From contig CM067317.1 of the NCBI GenBank assembly GCA_034231615.1, positions 1,944,501 through 2,008,500 of the forward strand: a stretch of DNA of 64,000 nucleotides, in the 5' to 3' direction. How positions within the stretch are numbered: the stretch's first letter is position 1; every line of letters begins with the position of its first letter. This document shows positions 11,251-23,345 of this stretch, piece by piece. A model generated the notes under the pieces. It did not search any database. It saw only the letters and a program-made list of their open reading frames with translations, and was not told where the DNA came from. Source of the stretch: Meghimatium bilineatum (Eukaryota > Mollusca > Gastropoda > Stylommatophora > Philomycidae). A program made the position numbers and the translations under genes.

Positions 11251-11570
11251 CTGCACTGTTTACAATTGACACAGTTTGCAGTAGACTGTGTTTTGGAATA
11301 TTGATGAAACAACTGACCTGTCAGGAATATTTCCATTAAGACCAAACACAAAAGAAGACTCCTCATTCTCAAGCTCTTAATGTCCGCTGGAAACAGAATA
11401 CAGCCAGATTTCAGCAAATTGATCAGCCAGATCAATATGAACACATGAATGCATTCAATCAAGTTCAGGAGCAGCACATCACACATACATTGACCATAGA
11501 CTTCATGTGGCTTCTGCTCATTTATAGCTCGGGTGTGCTGATGATGTGAGAAATAAGTCGTTGAAATACT

Positions 11571-12078
11571 TTGTCTTACAAACGTCACAATCAAATACCA
11601 AGAAATCATACTTTGTCTTACAAACATCACAATCAAATACCAAGAAATCATACTTTGTCTTACAAACATCACAATCAAATACCAAGAAATCATACTTTGT
11701 CTTACAAACATCACAATCAAATACCAAGAAATCATACTTTGTCTTACAAACATCACAATCAAATACCAAGAAATCATACTTTGTCTTACAAACATCACAA
11801 TCAAATACCAAGAAATCATACTTTGTCTTACAAACATCACAATCAAATACCAAGAAATTATACTTTGTCTTACAAACATCACAATCAAATACCAAGAAAT
11901 TATACTTTGTCTTACAAACATCACAATCAAATACCAAGAAATTATACTTTGTCTTACAAACATCACAATCAAATACCAAGAAATTATACTTTGTCTTACA
12001 AACATCACAATCAAATACTTAGAAATCATACTGTGTCTTACAAACATCACAATCAAATACCAAGAAATTATACTTTGT
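11571..12078. repeat. 42-bp minisatellite, about 12 units
   Basis: Units contain TTTGTCTTACAAACATCACA then ATCAAATACCAAGAAAT. Units 1-6 end in ATCATAC and units 7-10 mostly in ATTATAC, a block substitution. The 42-bp period is divisible by three, so open frames of 150-270 codons appear on both strands; none has a start context or domain. Confidence 0.95.
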
Positions 12079-12162
12079 TAAAAATATCAGGATTGATTTC
12101 AGTGTACTTCTGTTTCCCCATTGGTACTCTGTCTCTCAAACTGTCTGCTGAGAGCAATATTC

Positions 12163-12440
12163 TTCTTCAGCATTCATTATCAAACTCCCGTGGATCTCTC
12201 TTTAAGCAGGACAAATTCTCAAACTCCTGCTGGATCTCTCTTTTTGTAGGACAAATTCTCAAACTCCTGCTGGATCTCTCTTTTTTTTGCAGGACACATT
12301 CTCAAACTCCAGCTGGATCCCTTTTGTTGTAGGACAATTGTCCTACCTGATTTCCAGAACCACGTACAGCAAATGGAAATGCATTGTATCGCTGTTTTAT
12401 TTGCACAAATGGCCCAACACATACGTCTTCAGCAGAAAGT
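12163..12440 (-). mobile_element. SINE (family 1) with internal tandem amplification
   Basis: On the minus strand the head resembles GAAGACGTATGTGTTGGGCC with GCAAATAAAAC, and the tail has GGAGTTTGAGAAT. The tail region around TCTCAAACTCCTGCTGGATC is repeated four times (about 40-bp period, 12163-12320), each copy ending in an AGGACA block. The normal SINE has this segment once. Confidence 0.75.
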
Positions 12441-13344
12441 AATATATTCAATACATAATCCCTAGGGGCCTCTAAGAAAACATCCACTTGTGAGCAAGAC
12501 ATTACAACCATATTTAGAACCTCGTGAAACGTCCACCTTGTGAGCAAGACAGTGCAACCATATTTAGAACCTTGCGAAACAAGGCAAATGGCCTAACCAC
12601 TGCACCACACAGATACCCTTATATGCTAATCTAATGTCAACTGAATGTCAGTTAAATACCAAGAGTTAAGTGTGTGACATGTCTAGGTCATGACATGATA
12701 TGTCTAGATGTTTCTGTTCAGGTGCAGGGCCCCTATTTACTCAGGAAGAGAATATTCTTATTGTAACAATTATATTATCCATGATGTGCATCTCGTGTGT
12801 GATATTGGTCATGTATACAACGGTTTTGTTTAAAGATCAGTGTAGGTTCTCTACGGATCAGGGTGGTAGCCTAGACGGATCAGGGTGGTAGCCTAGACGG
12901 ATCAGGGTGGTAGCCTAGACGGATCAGGGTGGTAGCCTAGCTGACTGTCAGCTTGCCTACTGTCACTGCGTTACAGCATGCAAGGTTCTAAATCACGTCT
13001 ATAAAAAAAATTGGACACAGAACAGAAGCGAACTTGCCACCACACTCAATAGTTGCTGTGGCTTAGTACATCAAGAGTTATCTTCGTACACAACAGCAGG
13101 TTGCTGCCATGTGACCAACTTTTACCATATTCACTCAACAGTTTCTCTGAGATGTGCTCATAGGTCAGATTCCCTTTCTGTGAACAGTGAAGTAGAGACA
13201 GTGGTTCTATGTCCCTTGTTATATGTTTTCTGGTAGCACTCTACAACGACAATGTGTAACTGCTTACCATTTGTGCATAGATTCAATTGTCTTGCATTTA
13301 AATGAATTAAATTACATTTGAGCTATTTAATTTGAAATTACATA
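12441..13344. repeat. Non-coding stretch with a 22-bp minisatellite
   Basis: About four copies of a 22-bp unit with ACGGATCAGGGTGGTAGCC occur at 12850-12942. Two partial copies of TGAGCAAGACA(T/G)T.CAACCATATTTAGAACC lie at about 12490-12570. No gene recognised. Confidence 0.7.
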
Positions 13345-13508
13345 CCACCGAAGACAGATGTGTCTGTCCATTAATGCTAATAAATTGGTGACACAACACA
13401 TTTCCATTCTCTGGACTACATCCTGCTGGAAATCTAGTAGGACCATTGCCTGCTACAAGAGTGATCCAGTGGGAGTTTGAGAATGAATGCTAAAGAAAAA
13501 GAAGATAT
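13345..13508 (+). mobile_element. SINE (family 1)
   Basis: Head CGAAGACAGATGTGTC, middle CTCTGGACTACATCCTGCTG, then the inverted pair TAGGACCATTG...CCTGCTACAAGAG, and a tail GGAGTTTGAGAATGAATGCT followed by A/G-rich GAAGA repeats. Matches the copies at 14691, 18588 and 59221. Confidence 0.8.
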
Positions 13509-13559
13509 TGCAGTTGAAAGGATGGGGGGGAGGGGGGGGGTTTCACTCTCATCAATGAC

Positions 13560-14060
13560 TTCTGGTTTATCATTAATTTGCTTGAGTACTTGTTCCATGC
13601 AACAAGTCAATGTCGATGGATACTAAAAAACGTGTCCTCAAATGCTACATTGAACCAGTGCTACTCTATTGAAGTGAAGCATGGCAACAAATACACAGCA
13701 AAGTGGAAGAAACAAATGGAAGGGGAATACGAACATGATGCAATACATCTCCTCCAAAGATATCAACAGACCACAATATTTCGCCTTAGAACAGGCCACT
13801 GCAGACTGTTGGGTTACCTTTGCTGATTAAGGATCTCATACACAGATGAATGTCCATGTGGATCCGGAACCCAGACACTGGAACACATACTTCAGGACTG
13901 CCCAACATACAAAGAGCAGAGACACCTGGCCAGAGAATACAGACTTGAGGCAAAAGCTATGGGGCAGCCGCTCTGACCTGGAGAAGACAGTGAAATTGAT
14001 CTTGATGACAGGCCTGACAATATAGCATGACCACTGATGCTGAAGGCAGATGAAGTGAAG
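13560..14060 (+). pseudogene. LINE C-terminal remnant with a Cys/His block
   Basis: The plus strand reads TIFRLRTGHCRLLGYL, then (other frame) YTDECPCGSGTQTLEHILQD and CPTYKEQRHLA. This Cys-Cys-His-Cys segment follows the RNase H domain in many arthropod and mollusc LINEs. It is split across frames and has no upstream RT. Confidence 0.7.
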
Positions 14061-14084
14061 CATGGACAATAAATAAGACATCAC

Positions 14085-14440
14085 CAAAATCATTGGAGGC
14101 AGCAGAAATGTGGTTTATTCATAGAATGTTATGCATTCCTTGGACAGCAAACGTTGCTAATAAAAAATGTCTTAGAAAGATGGGTGTGAAAAGATGCATT
14201 ATTGATAATATAAGAAAAAGACAGTCAACATTTATTGGGCACATGATGAGAAGAGGAGACATTGAGAATATAGTGACAACAGGAAAGATAGAAGGGAAAA
14301 GACCCAGAGAAAAGATATTGGACAGTTTGACTAAATGGCTTCGATTGACGACACCAACAGAGATGATGACATATATGAGAGATCGATGTACATGGAGAAA
14401 TATGAACGCCAACACCACTCGGCACGGCACTTGATGATGA
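14085..14440 (+). pseudogene. LINE C-terminal remnant (second family)
   Basis: Frame 14093-14434 reads EAAEMWFIHRMLCIPWTANV, then STFIGHMMRRGDIENIVTTG and GKRPREKILDSLTKWL. This is the terminal segment found after the RT of endonuclease-reverse transcriptases. A degraded relative lies at 46930-47160. 5' truncated. Confidence 0.75.
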
Positions 14441-14690
14441 TTTGTTCCTACTTTGTTTCACTCTACGATGTTAGTCAGACATTCACATTATTGAACATTT
14501 CTTATTTCAAACAGGACAGTGTGACCAGCAGATATTAGGTTGTTTATGTTGTGTGAACAACATGCTAGTATTCCAGGAATGTTATCTGTTCGGTCCACAG
14601 ATAAAGAGCTTCAAGGGAATTTAAATCACTCTCCCTCCCCAAATAGAATATGACATTTAGTACTAAGAAACTAGTAAAACAGAAGAGAGG

Positions 14691-14850
14691 GCCACCAAAG
14701 ACGGATGTGTAGGACCTTTGGCGCAAATAAACTTGGAACACAAAGCATTTCAATTCTCTGGACTACATTCTGCTGGAAATCTAGTAGGACCATTGTCCTG
14801 CTATAAGAGAGATCCAGCAGGAGTTTGAGAGTGAACAATGAAGAAGAGGA
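14691..14850 (+). mobile_element. SINE (family 1)
   Basis: Head AAGACGGATGTGTAGGACC, GGCGCAAATAAAC, then CTCTGGACTACATTCTGCTG, the GTAGGACCATTGTCCTGCTA near-palindrome, and tail GGAGTTTGAGAGTGAACAAT followed by GAAGAAGAG. Confidence 0.85.
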
Positions 14851-17200
14851 TGGTATGGTACCTTTCCCCCCCCCCCAAAGTGTTTCCCCTGAATCATCAA
14901 AAACCACTCAAAAATAAAATGATGCTTTTTTTAAATAAACCCTCCCCCCCCCCCCCCCCCCCAGTGATATTTATGGCTCTGTTATCTGTGGATCACATTA
15001 TAATTTTATTGTACACACACAAACAGATCATGTGATTGTACACACACAAACAGATCATGTGATTGTACACATCCCTGTCAGATTCCTTGTTTTATAATGT
15101 GTAATGATCCTATTTGACTACATACTGCCTGCATATTTCCATTGATATGGTAATGTACACAATAATACTCCTTACACCCATTTACAACAATTTTAATAGA
15201 AAAAATGCATGTTTTGTAAATATTTTATTTCACATTTACAACAATTTTAACATTTAAAAAATGGTCCATTGCTAGGATAAGGGCATAAATTTCACATTTT
15301 TTCAAGAAATCTGCCCTGGTCTGAAATTTTAAGTAATTTGTGACATCACTCTGTCACTGCATTCCTAGTTACATATTGGGTGCAATAATTATACTGAAAT
15401 TTCATTTGACTAATAAAGTCATTGTTACTGTTGCATGGAGTGTTTCCAGATGCTAAGAAATATATATGGGACATACTATGATCTTAACCTACTATGCTGC
15501 TGGAAGAACTATGTGGGACTGCACTGTTAAATCATACCATCAACAGATTGAGCTGGTGGTGTCTAGTATGTAACACCATGGAAAGAATCTATATAATCAA
15601 TAAAGACATGAAGAACACAATTTTATTCTCCCTTTTTCCATATCTTTTGTCTCAAATCCTGCTAAAATTGTAGGCCCTTCTCCTAGGAATGAACCGAAGA
15701 AATACATGTTTCGTATTTCACATTTTTATTTTTAAATATTCAAACTGAAACAATTTAAACTCATTGATGTATTTTTTTTACCCTATGCCTAAAATCTACA
15801 TCTTTATCTTATACAGTATAAAGATTTTAAAATTATTAAAATTTAAAACATGAAAAGTGAACACTTAGACCTAGCCTAGACATAGTCTAAATCTAATATT
15901 AATATAATTTTATAATATTATACTATAGTTATACTTAGTAATACTAAATATTTAATAATAGTATTATTATTTAATAATAAGTATATATAATAACTAAATT
16001 ATATATACAGTTACATTACAATAATACTTACTGACTTACTAAGTTACTACATTATATTACACTATATATAACACATGGATTTGATTTATATTATGTCATG
16101 TTATATTTTAACATCTTTAGTCAGTAAAGACTTAGTCTTATTATACTGTGTTTGTATATAACTTCAATAAATTCCTCTGAAATTCCAATTGAATAGTTTA
16201 GGTAATAGTAAAATATTACAATACTTATGAATAGGCTTATTAATATATTTGTGCTATTTATTTATTTATTATTAGTATGAAAAATGTTAGTATGTATTTA
16301 TTTAATAATACACAGGCCAAGGCATATCTCTGACTCTTGACCAGTCTGCTGGTAAAAGTAAGAAAGAAATATTCAAAGAAACAGAACTTATCGAGAAAAA
16401 CGCATCCTTGTTACATATAATTAGTACTTACTTCATTTATTCAACGTCACCTCGATAGCCTCAACTATTATGTCACACATACTCAAAGGAAACTCAGATC
16501 TGCTCATAGAAAATACCACTTATAATCCAATTATGATGATCAGGATAGTACTTCCTTGGTTTATGCAGCCATTTTAATTTTTTAATTTATACTTCCGGTC
16601 ACATGACTCACCCTTGCTTCCTCAAAGAAATCATGAGCATTGTCTGCTAACAAAAATAAACTAAACAGGCTGGTCTCAGCATTATCAATGCAGATACAGA
16701 GATAACAATAACATGTTAATATCGACTGCTGCAACAGATCAATACGTATTAAAATAGACCATAACAGGACGATTTGTAAAAGAACCAGCACAGTATTACT
16801 CGGTCACAACACTCATTACTTTATAGGGATTTGTGTATTTATATGTGGATCACTGGCAAACTGATAAAAGATAACCATCGTGATATTTGTAATACTACCA
16901 TTATTGATTGCAGCTACGATGAAGTAACTCAGGCTGCTGTAAAATTGTATGCTGCAAGAATGGAGAATTGATTAACTCTTGTTTAGGCACCAGCATTACT
17001 ACATAAGAGGAATTTCTATAAGTGATCTGCTCGCTTTCCGTCATACATTTTACAGAATATAAAGCTCAGTGTCTAAGTCAGTTGGTTCTTCTGATTTTCC
17101 AAAGAGGGAGCACTTCCATGTATATTATTCTCGGTACATGTATGCTATCTCGTTCAGCATCCTCTTTATCGATGCGTAGACAAAACAAACATAAGATTAC
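14851..17200. other. AT-rich non-coding region
   Basis: No gene recognised. C-runs at 14866-14876 and 14943-14962. A partial triplication of TTGTACACACACAAACAGAT-type sequence spans about 15010-15070. About 15700-16320 is very AT-rich with TTAATAATA and TATATA strings but no clean tandem period. Confidence 0.5.
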
Positions 17201-17224
17201 AATGTATGTGTCTATCTATTTATG

Positions 17225-18240
17225 CGACGTGTCATTCACAGAACGCTGTCCTCACTGCCACTAAAAGTCTCTCGGTACTGTGCCAGCTGTCCAGCATCTT
17301 ACAGTGTCATTGTGAGAAGGCCTTCGATAGTCTTGGTCTGTCTATTGTTCTCTTTCCTGTAACTTTTCTCTGCATGATTAATCTTTCTAAACTATTGTGT
17401 CTTTTTATAAGTTCACTTGTGGTTTGTTTTTTTTTAAATAGTTTTAATACGCCAGTCTTCTATAATCATTCAATCAATGAAGTGCTATTCCGAGTTGTGT
17501 AAGCGATCATTCTTCTCCACAACTCTGTCTCTTGTGTTGTTAATAAGTTCAGTTAGTGACATCTTTTTGTGTCACAGTGACACCCATCCAGAAATTTCTT
17601 TCTTTGCTTCCCTTGATTTTCCGGTGGCTATTAAATGTCCAAGTGTTACTTTTCTCATCACATGCCCTAAAATATTGATTGTCTGTTTCTAATTTTTGCT
17701 ATAATTTTTCGTTTTACTCCAACATCTCTGAGAACTTCTACATTAGTTTTAGCTGCCCGTGGAATTCTCAGCATTTTCTTAAAAACCAAGTCTTAGTTGC
17801 CCCCAGCTATCTTGGGCACTTTTGCTTACTGTCCATGCTTCGCTTCCATAAAGAAGCATTGGTTCAATATAACATCCTAGCACTGGAACTTGTGTATGTA
17901 TTGATATTACTCCATTGCATAGAATGTTTCTCATTTTTAAAAGTGTTGATGTGGCCTGTGTTGTCCTGTTCTAGGTCTTATACGACGTTCCACCGCTGTC
18001 TAAAGTGGTTCTTGATAACCTGCAATTTTGTTTATTTGCTGTCGGACGAATATATTTATCGTGTGTTCTATATAACTAAGCCTGAACAAAAGTCTGTAGC
18101 TCTTGTTTTCAAAAGTCAGAATCCTTATTTCCGTGTCTGCATTAAGTGTCCAACGTTCACATCTGTATACAAGTATACCTAGCACTAGCAGATCTGAATA
18201 GATTGATCTTGACTGTAATACTGATCTTACTTTACCATAT
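17225..18240 (-). pseudogene. LINE 3' half remnant (same family as 9665)
   Basis: On the minus strand, 18185-18000 reads RCERWTLNADTEIRILTFEN and then RLLFRLSYIEHTINIFVRQQ, a classic post-RT segment of non-LTR elements. Further 3' come several frame-broken blocks, and the last 200 bp match the LINE tail at 9665-9990. A middle part (17490-17700) recurs at 58010-58265. Confidence 0.75.
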
Positions 18241-18587
18241 CATAGGCCTATAGACTATGGGAAACTATGGGGGGAAACCCTAACACTTAACTGCAGCATC
18301 TGATCCACCAATATATCGAAGCAGCACAGTCATTTTGGAATGATGATTATTCAACCATTTTTGCTGTGGTCATGCAGCTCTTGGCAGCCCATAGACATTC
18401 TGACGAATGCACGGCTTCTTCCCAGCTGTGGTACAGTGGTCTCCGAAAATTGATGAACATAAAATGGAGCAACTTTGTCTCAAATAGTGATCTAAGAGAT
18501 AAAGCTCACCAATTGTACATATCAAATGTCATAGAAAAACGTAGATGGAACTATCCTAGAACACGATCTAAGACTATAAGAAAATAA

Positions 18588-18752
18588 CCGTTGAAGACGG
18601 ATGTGTCGGGCCATTGGCGCAAATAAAACTGCGACACAACGCATTTCAATTCTCTGGGCTACATCCTGTTGGATATCTATTAGGACCATGGTCCTGCTAC
18701 AAGAGAGATCCAGTGGAGGTTTGAGAATGAACGCTAAAGAAGAAGAAGAATC
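18588..18752 (+). mobile_element. SINE (family 1)
   Basis: One of the cleanest copies: GAAGACGGATGTGTCGGGCC, ATTGGCGCAAATAAAAC, CTCTGGGCTACATCCTGTTG, AGGACCATGGTCCTGCTACA, then GGTTTGAGAATGAACGCTAA and an AGAAGAAGAAG tail. Confidence 0.9.
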
Positions 18753-19870
18753 AACAAACACTCGTATGGATACCAGATGGGAAAAGAAACCGATGAAGAT
18801 CTAAAACTAATCTTAAAAAAGCACCATAATTAAAGAAGGGAAAACAATAGCCTGCAAGTCAATACAATAACTAAACTTGCCGGCAGCGACCGCAACACAT
18901 GAAGAATCAAAACCTTTACCCTATGTGGCGCATATGACACGAACAGAACAAACTGACTAATTTTATTTTGGGAGGAATATTTTTTAATTTGTTTTTTAAA
19001 GCGCTGTCATGCGTTATTATCCTTAGGGGGGGGGGGGTAAACCCTACTTAATCCAATCCCCCAATAACTTACTTGTCTACAAGCTTGTTTCCATGAGAAA
19101 ATCCTGATAATTAAGTTCGCCCCCTGTGTATTTCATGTGTGTCCTTGCTCTAAAGAAACTACCTAACGCACATAGGAAGTAAGAGTTAATTGCTAGTAAT
19201 TCATGGGCCTGATACAACAACTATATCCATATCATCGGCAATCTGTAGTATCTGAGGCGTAGATTCGCTAGCAGATGCACTTAGTCGAGAGATTATCACT
19301 ACGCACTAGATCTATACACTGATGCTCCGATCTCCCCGTCAGTATATCCGCAATGAAACGACGACTAACAGTTCCATTTCTCTGTTGTTAACAAACATTC
19401 TTTGCTGACCATAATAATGTTTATATTGATTTTCGTAACTTCACTTAGCCTTTTTTTTTTGGTAAGAGGAACAAGTCCAAGTCATTCTAATTGTCAATAT
19501 TTTTATGGTTTTGTGTTTCTTGAAAAGGGTCCCGGTTGTGCCGCAACGTAGAATATTGTCCTTGTTCTATGTTGTATTGTTGGTTATTTATTTTGTTCTA
19601 GTGACAGGTATTTTACAGTAACCTTTCTACTTCATGTAATATTTCCTACTTGTTAATTTCTTGTCACACCACATTTCAAATCCAGCTCTTTTTTTCTGGA
19701 CATGGGAAGAGAAATCATGATCTTCATTGATTTCGTTTGATTGTGCAGTTTCTCTCAAAGACTCGCAGAAGCACTTGAGAATGTCTAGGCGTGATGTACT
19801 GTTGACTTTCAAGTACAAATTAAGCTGAAAAAGACAGTTTTTAACAAAGATATTTGCTCATCGCGGTTCT
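18753..19870. other. No gene recognised
   Basis: Unique-looking AT-rich sequence with a G-run at 19025-19036. The 63-codon minus frame at 19627-19818 has no recognisable motif. Confidence 0.45.
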
Positions 19871-19881
19871 CCGGTTTGTAC

Positions 19882-20682
19882 AAGTAGACATATCTACTAT
19901 CTACACACGAGTTCGGAAGAGTTTCCCCAGGCAGTGACCACCCATCAAACTATCAACACACATACTTGCGTAAGGAATGTTTGTACAAGTAGACATATCT
20001 ACTATCTACACACATATACTTGCGTAAGGAATGTTTGTACAAGTAGACATATCTACTATCTACACACACATACTTGCGTAAGGAATGTTTGTACAAGTAG
20101 ACATATCTACTATCTAAACACACATACTTGCGTAAGGAATGTTTGTACAAGTAGACATATCTAATATCTACACACACATACTTGCGTAAGGAATGTTTGT
20201 ACAAGTAGACATATCTACTATCTACACACACATACTTGCGTAAGGAATGTTTGTACAAGTAGACATATCTACTATCTACACACGCATACTTGCATAAGGA
20301 ATGTTTGTACAAGTAGACATATCTACTATCTACACACACATATTTGCGTAAGGAATGTTTGTACAAGTAGACATATCTACTATCTAAACACACATACTTG
20401 CGTAAGGAATGTTTGTACAAGTAGAAATATCTACTATCTACATACACATACTTGCGTAAGGAATGTTTGTACAAGTAGACATATCTACTATCTACACACA
20501 CATACTTGCGTAAGGAATGTTTGTACAAGTAGACATATCTACTATCTACACACACATACTTGCGTAAGGAATGTTTGTACAAGTAGACATATCTACTATC
20601 TACACACACATACTTGCGTAAGGAATGTTTGTACAAGTAGACATATCTACTATCTACACACACATACTTGCGTAAGGAATGT
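19882..20682. repeat. 54-bp minisatellite, about 14-15 units
   Basis: Units contain CATACTTGCGTAAGGAATGT then TTGTACAAGTAGACATATCT, ACTATCTACACACA. Variation between units is only scattered single bases. GTAGACATATCTAC is an imperfect dyad. The period is 18 codons, hence a 236-codon minus frame that I do not call a gene. Confidence 0.95.
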
Positions 20683-20924
20683 TCATAAACAGTCTACGAC
20701 ATTTTTAGCCCCCCCCCCCTTTTCCCGCCAACAAATGCCAAGAACTCAGAGATGTCAAATTCTGTAAGACCAACTCTGATGTCAAATAAATAGCCCAGCC
20801 TATATCCAACACTAAAAACACATTCAAATGAACAGTATGCAACAAATAGCAATAAATGTTTATTCTAGATTTTTCAACAGGTAGTATTGTTGACATTTAT
20901 TTAGAACATTTGTACTAATAGCCA

Positions 20925-21243
20925 ATGTGAAGTAAGAGCAAATGCTGGAGTGATCAATAAGTTTCAAATTCAATCAGGAGTTCGCCAGGGATGTGTCATA
21001 TCTCCTCTACTTTTTATAACATATATCGACCACATCTGTAAACTAACAAGTACCAACGATGAAGATAACATAAAAGACAAATTGAACGAACTACTCTAAG
21101 CAGACGACCAAGTACTAATAGCGACATCAGAAGAACAATTGTAAGAACATATGAACAGACTCCACACAACATGTCAAAAATTCAACATGAAGATCAATAT
21201 TGAAAATACCAAAATAATGGCAACAGCAAAGAAAGAAAGAAAT
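20925..21243 (+). pseudogene. LINE reverse transcriptase fragment
   Basis: Plus strand reads FQIQSGVRQGCVISPLLFIT, the conserved RT block 4, then YIDHICKL, then a stop followed by ADDQVLIATSEEQL: the catalytic F/Y-A-D-D with its first residue converted to a stop codon. The same family is seen at 60540-61465. The fragment ends where the 34-bp array starts. Confidence 0.8.
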
Positions 21244-21244
21244 A

Positions 21245-21583
21245 GCCTACATATTGGAGTCAGTATCATCAAGTTTGGTATTACATATTGGAGTCAGTAT
21301 CATCAAGTGTGATATTACATATTGGAGTCAGTATCCTCAAGTTTGATATTACATATTGGAGTCAGTATCCTCAAGTTTGATATTACATATTGGAGTCAGT
21401 ATCCTCAAGTTTGATATTACATATTGGAGTCAGTATCCTCAAGTTTGGTATTACATATTGGAGTCAGTATCCTCAAGTTTGATATTACATATTGGAGTCA
21501 GTATCATCAAGTTTGATATTACATATTGGAGTCAGTATCCTCAAGTGTGATATTACATATTGGAGTCAGTATCCTCAAGTACA
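21245..21583. repeat. 34-bp minisatellite, about 10 units
   Basis: Units contain ATTACATATTGGAGTCAGTA with TCCTCAAGTTTGAT or TCATCAAGTTTG variants. The array begins within LINE sequence (CTACATATTGGAGTCAGTAT directly continues the RT fragment), so the unit may derive from the LINE. Confidence 0.95.
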
Positions 21584-21874
21584 GTCTCCGCAAAGAAGGC
21601 TGGCTGTAAATATATTATCAGAATAGTTACTTGTTTAGGTTCCCTCATAATTTTAAGGATCCTCATTTGGCAATTCTTTCCTGTTGCTTCCCCTCCCAAT
21701 CAAAACGATGTAGCCCACGGGGAGAGTGGAAGCAAGGAAGAAGATATATATATTCGTTAAAAGTGGGGGGGGGTATTATGGGGGGGGGGGGTGACATCGT
21801 TTTGTATGTTTATTTATGAGGGGAGGGCACCCACTATATTTGGCTGGTTTATAATACTATACGTATACATTGTT

Positions 21875-22107
21875 CTAGTTAGTACTATATACGCATATGT
21901 CAATGTTCTAGTTAGTACTAGTACTATATACGCATATGTCAATGTTCTAGTTAGTACTATATACGCATATGTCAATGTTCTAGTTAGTATTATACGCATA
22001 TGTCAATGTTCTAGTTAGTACTATACGCATATGTCAATGTTCTAGTTAGTACTATATACGCATATGTCAATGTTCTAGTTAGTACTATATACGCATATGT
22101 CAATGTT
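21875..22107. repeat. 33-bp minisatellite, about 7 units
   Basis: Units contain TATACGCATATGTCAATGTT then CTAGTTAGTACTA. Length varies with one to three TAGTAC or TATA steps. A G-run precedes it at 21763-21792. Confidence 0.9.
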
Positions 22108-22184
22108 CGAATTGACTAAGTGGGGGATGGGAATTTAATCTCTTACATCCCCTAAATGGCTGACGTAGAGAAGCCCTGCGCTAG

Positions 22185-22468
22185 AATACTTATCGCCGTG
22201 TGTTGCCGGGTCCTGAAAGGAGAACACGGAATAGGAATACCTTTTACCTTCTATGCATGTCTTAAGAGGCAACTAAGAATATAGGGTGAGGTTGACATCC
22301 CATACAGGGGCAACGTGACCCAGAAGCCATGCTGAAGTCGGAGGTGTCTGCCGAGTTGCGCCGATGCCGAAGTAAAGCTGTAAATTATGATACAACGCAT
22401 TTCGTTCTCTGGACTATATCCTGCGAATCTCCAGGAGTTTGAGAACGAACGCAGACGAGAAGAATACT
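22185..22468 (+). mobile_element. SINE (family 2)
   Basis: Starts GTGTGTTGCCGGGTCCTGAA, continues CTATGCATGTCTTAAGAGGC, AACTAAG, a CCATGCTGAAGTCGGAGGTG block, GCATTTCGTTCTCTGGACTA, and ends CAGGAGTTTGAGAACGAACG with an AGACGAGAAGAA tail. A closer-to-complete copy is at 61925-62211. Confidence 0.85.
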
Positions 22469-22724
22469 TATGTAAGGTAAGGGCCTAGATTTTCCGAAAA
22501 ACAGCATTTTCCAGTGTTGATATTTGGTGAAAGAAAATCTATCTTTTCTAAGAAATGAATAAAAACCTATCCTTATTTTGTTTAGTATTTGGTTAAACTA
22601 CTCGACTAGGCTATATCACTGTGTCAAATTTTTGTGTTTTGTTTCCTGTCGAGGCAGTGCATAGACGGGATCACAACAGCGTTGCCAAAATGTGAAAATT
22701 TTGTTGACAAATTGTATTATTTTA

Positions 22725-23345
22725 GCTGTCATTGGCAATGAGCAAGGAAGAATGGACAGAGTCAAGAATTTTTTAAAAAGCCAACTAAGTAAATGCTGAA
22801 CTTACATTTTGAAACACAGATCTATCCCAATGGAAACCAAAAGACAAATCATAAATTTAATATTCATCCCAAGATGGTGTTATCAATATCAAACATGGAC
22901 ACTAACTAAAAAACACGAGAGAAATATTACTACGTGTGAAATGAGATGTCTAAAAAAAAATAATCAGGAAACAGAACAAGAGGGTATTATGTGAGAAATG
23001 AGGAGATTACACGAACTGATGCAACAACATCAGTGGTCATCAGTGTTCAATTATAATGAAAAACAGAGACTGAAATGGTTCGCAGGTTCGGCCACCTAAT
23101 GAGAATTAACCCTTATTGGTCAGCGGAGAAAGTATAGGCCTCTACATGAAAATGGAAACAACAAGATACAGAGGAAGACCAAGAAGAATGCTGACTGAAG
23201 GAGTTACCAGCATTCGGATAGTATTACTTGCATATCAAGCGACCAAACGTGAGATAGCCCGAAAACCAAACATCATTTAATCCTGCGACTCGTCACCCAG
23301 AAAAATCAGAGAAGATACAATATACAGACTGGCAATACAGGTGAT
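22725..23345 (+). pseudogene. LINE C-terminal remnant
   Basis: Frame 22809-22994 contains PRWCYQYQTWTLTKKHERNI (family [13 protein letters not shown]), followed after frameshifts by RLKWFAG and a basic RGRPRR-like stretch near 23175. Same family as 24915-25425 and 55490-55870 (minus). Confidence 0.7.

Noticed and set aside
11235-12332. 150-270 codon frames through the 42-bp array
   Set aside because: Open on both strands, period divisible by three, no domain or splice context.
19953-20663. 236-codon minus frame with an 18-residue repeat
   Set aside because: 54-bp minisatellite, 18 codons per unit.
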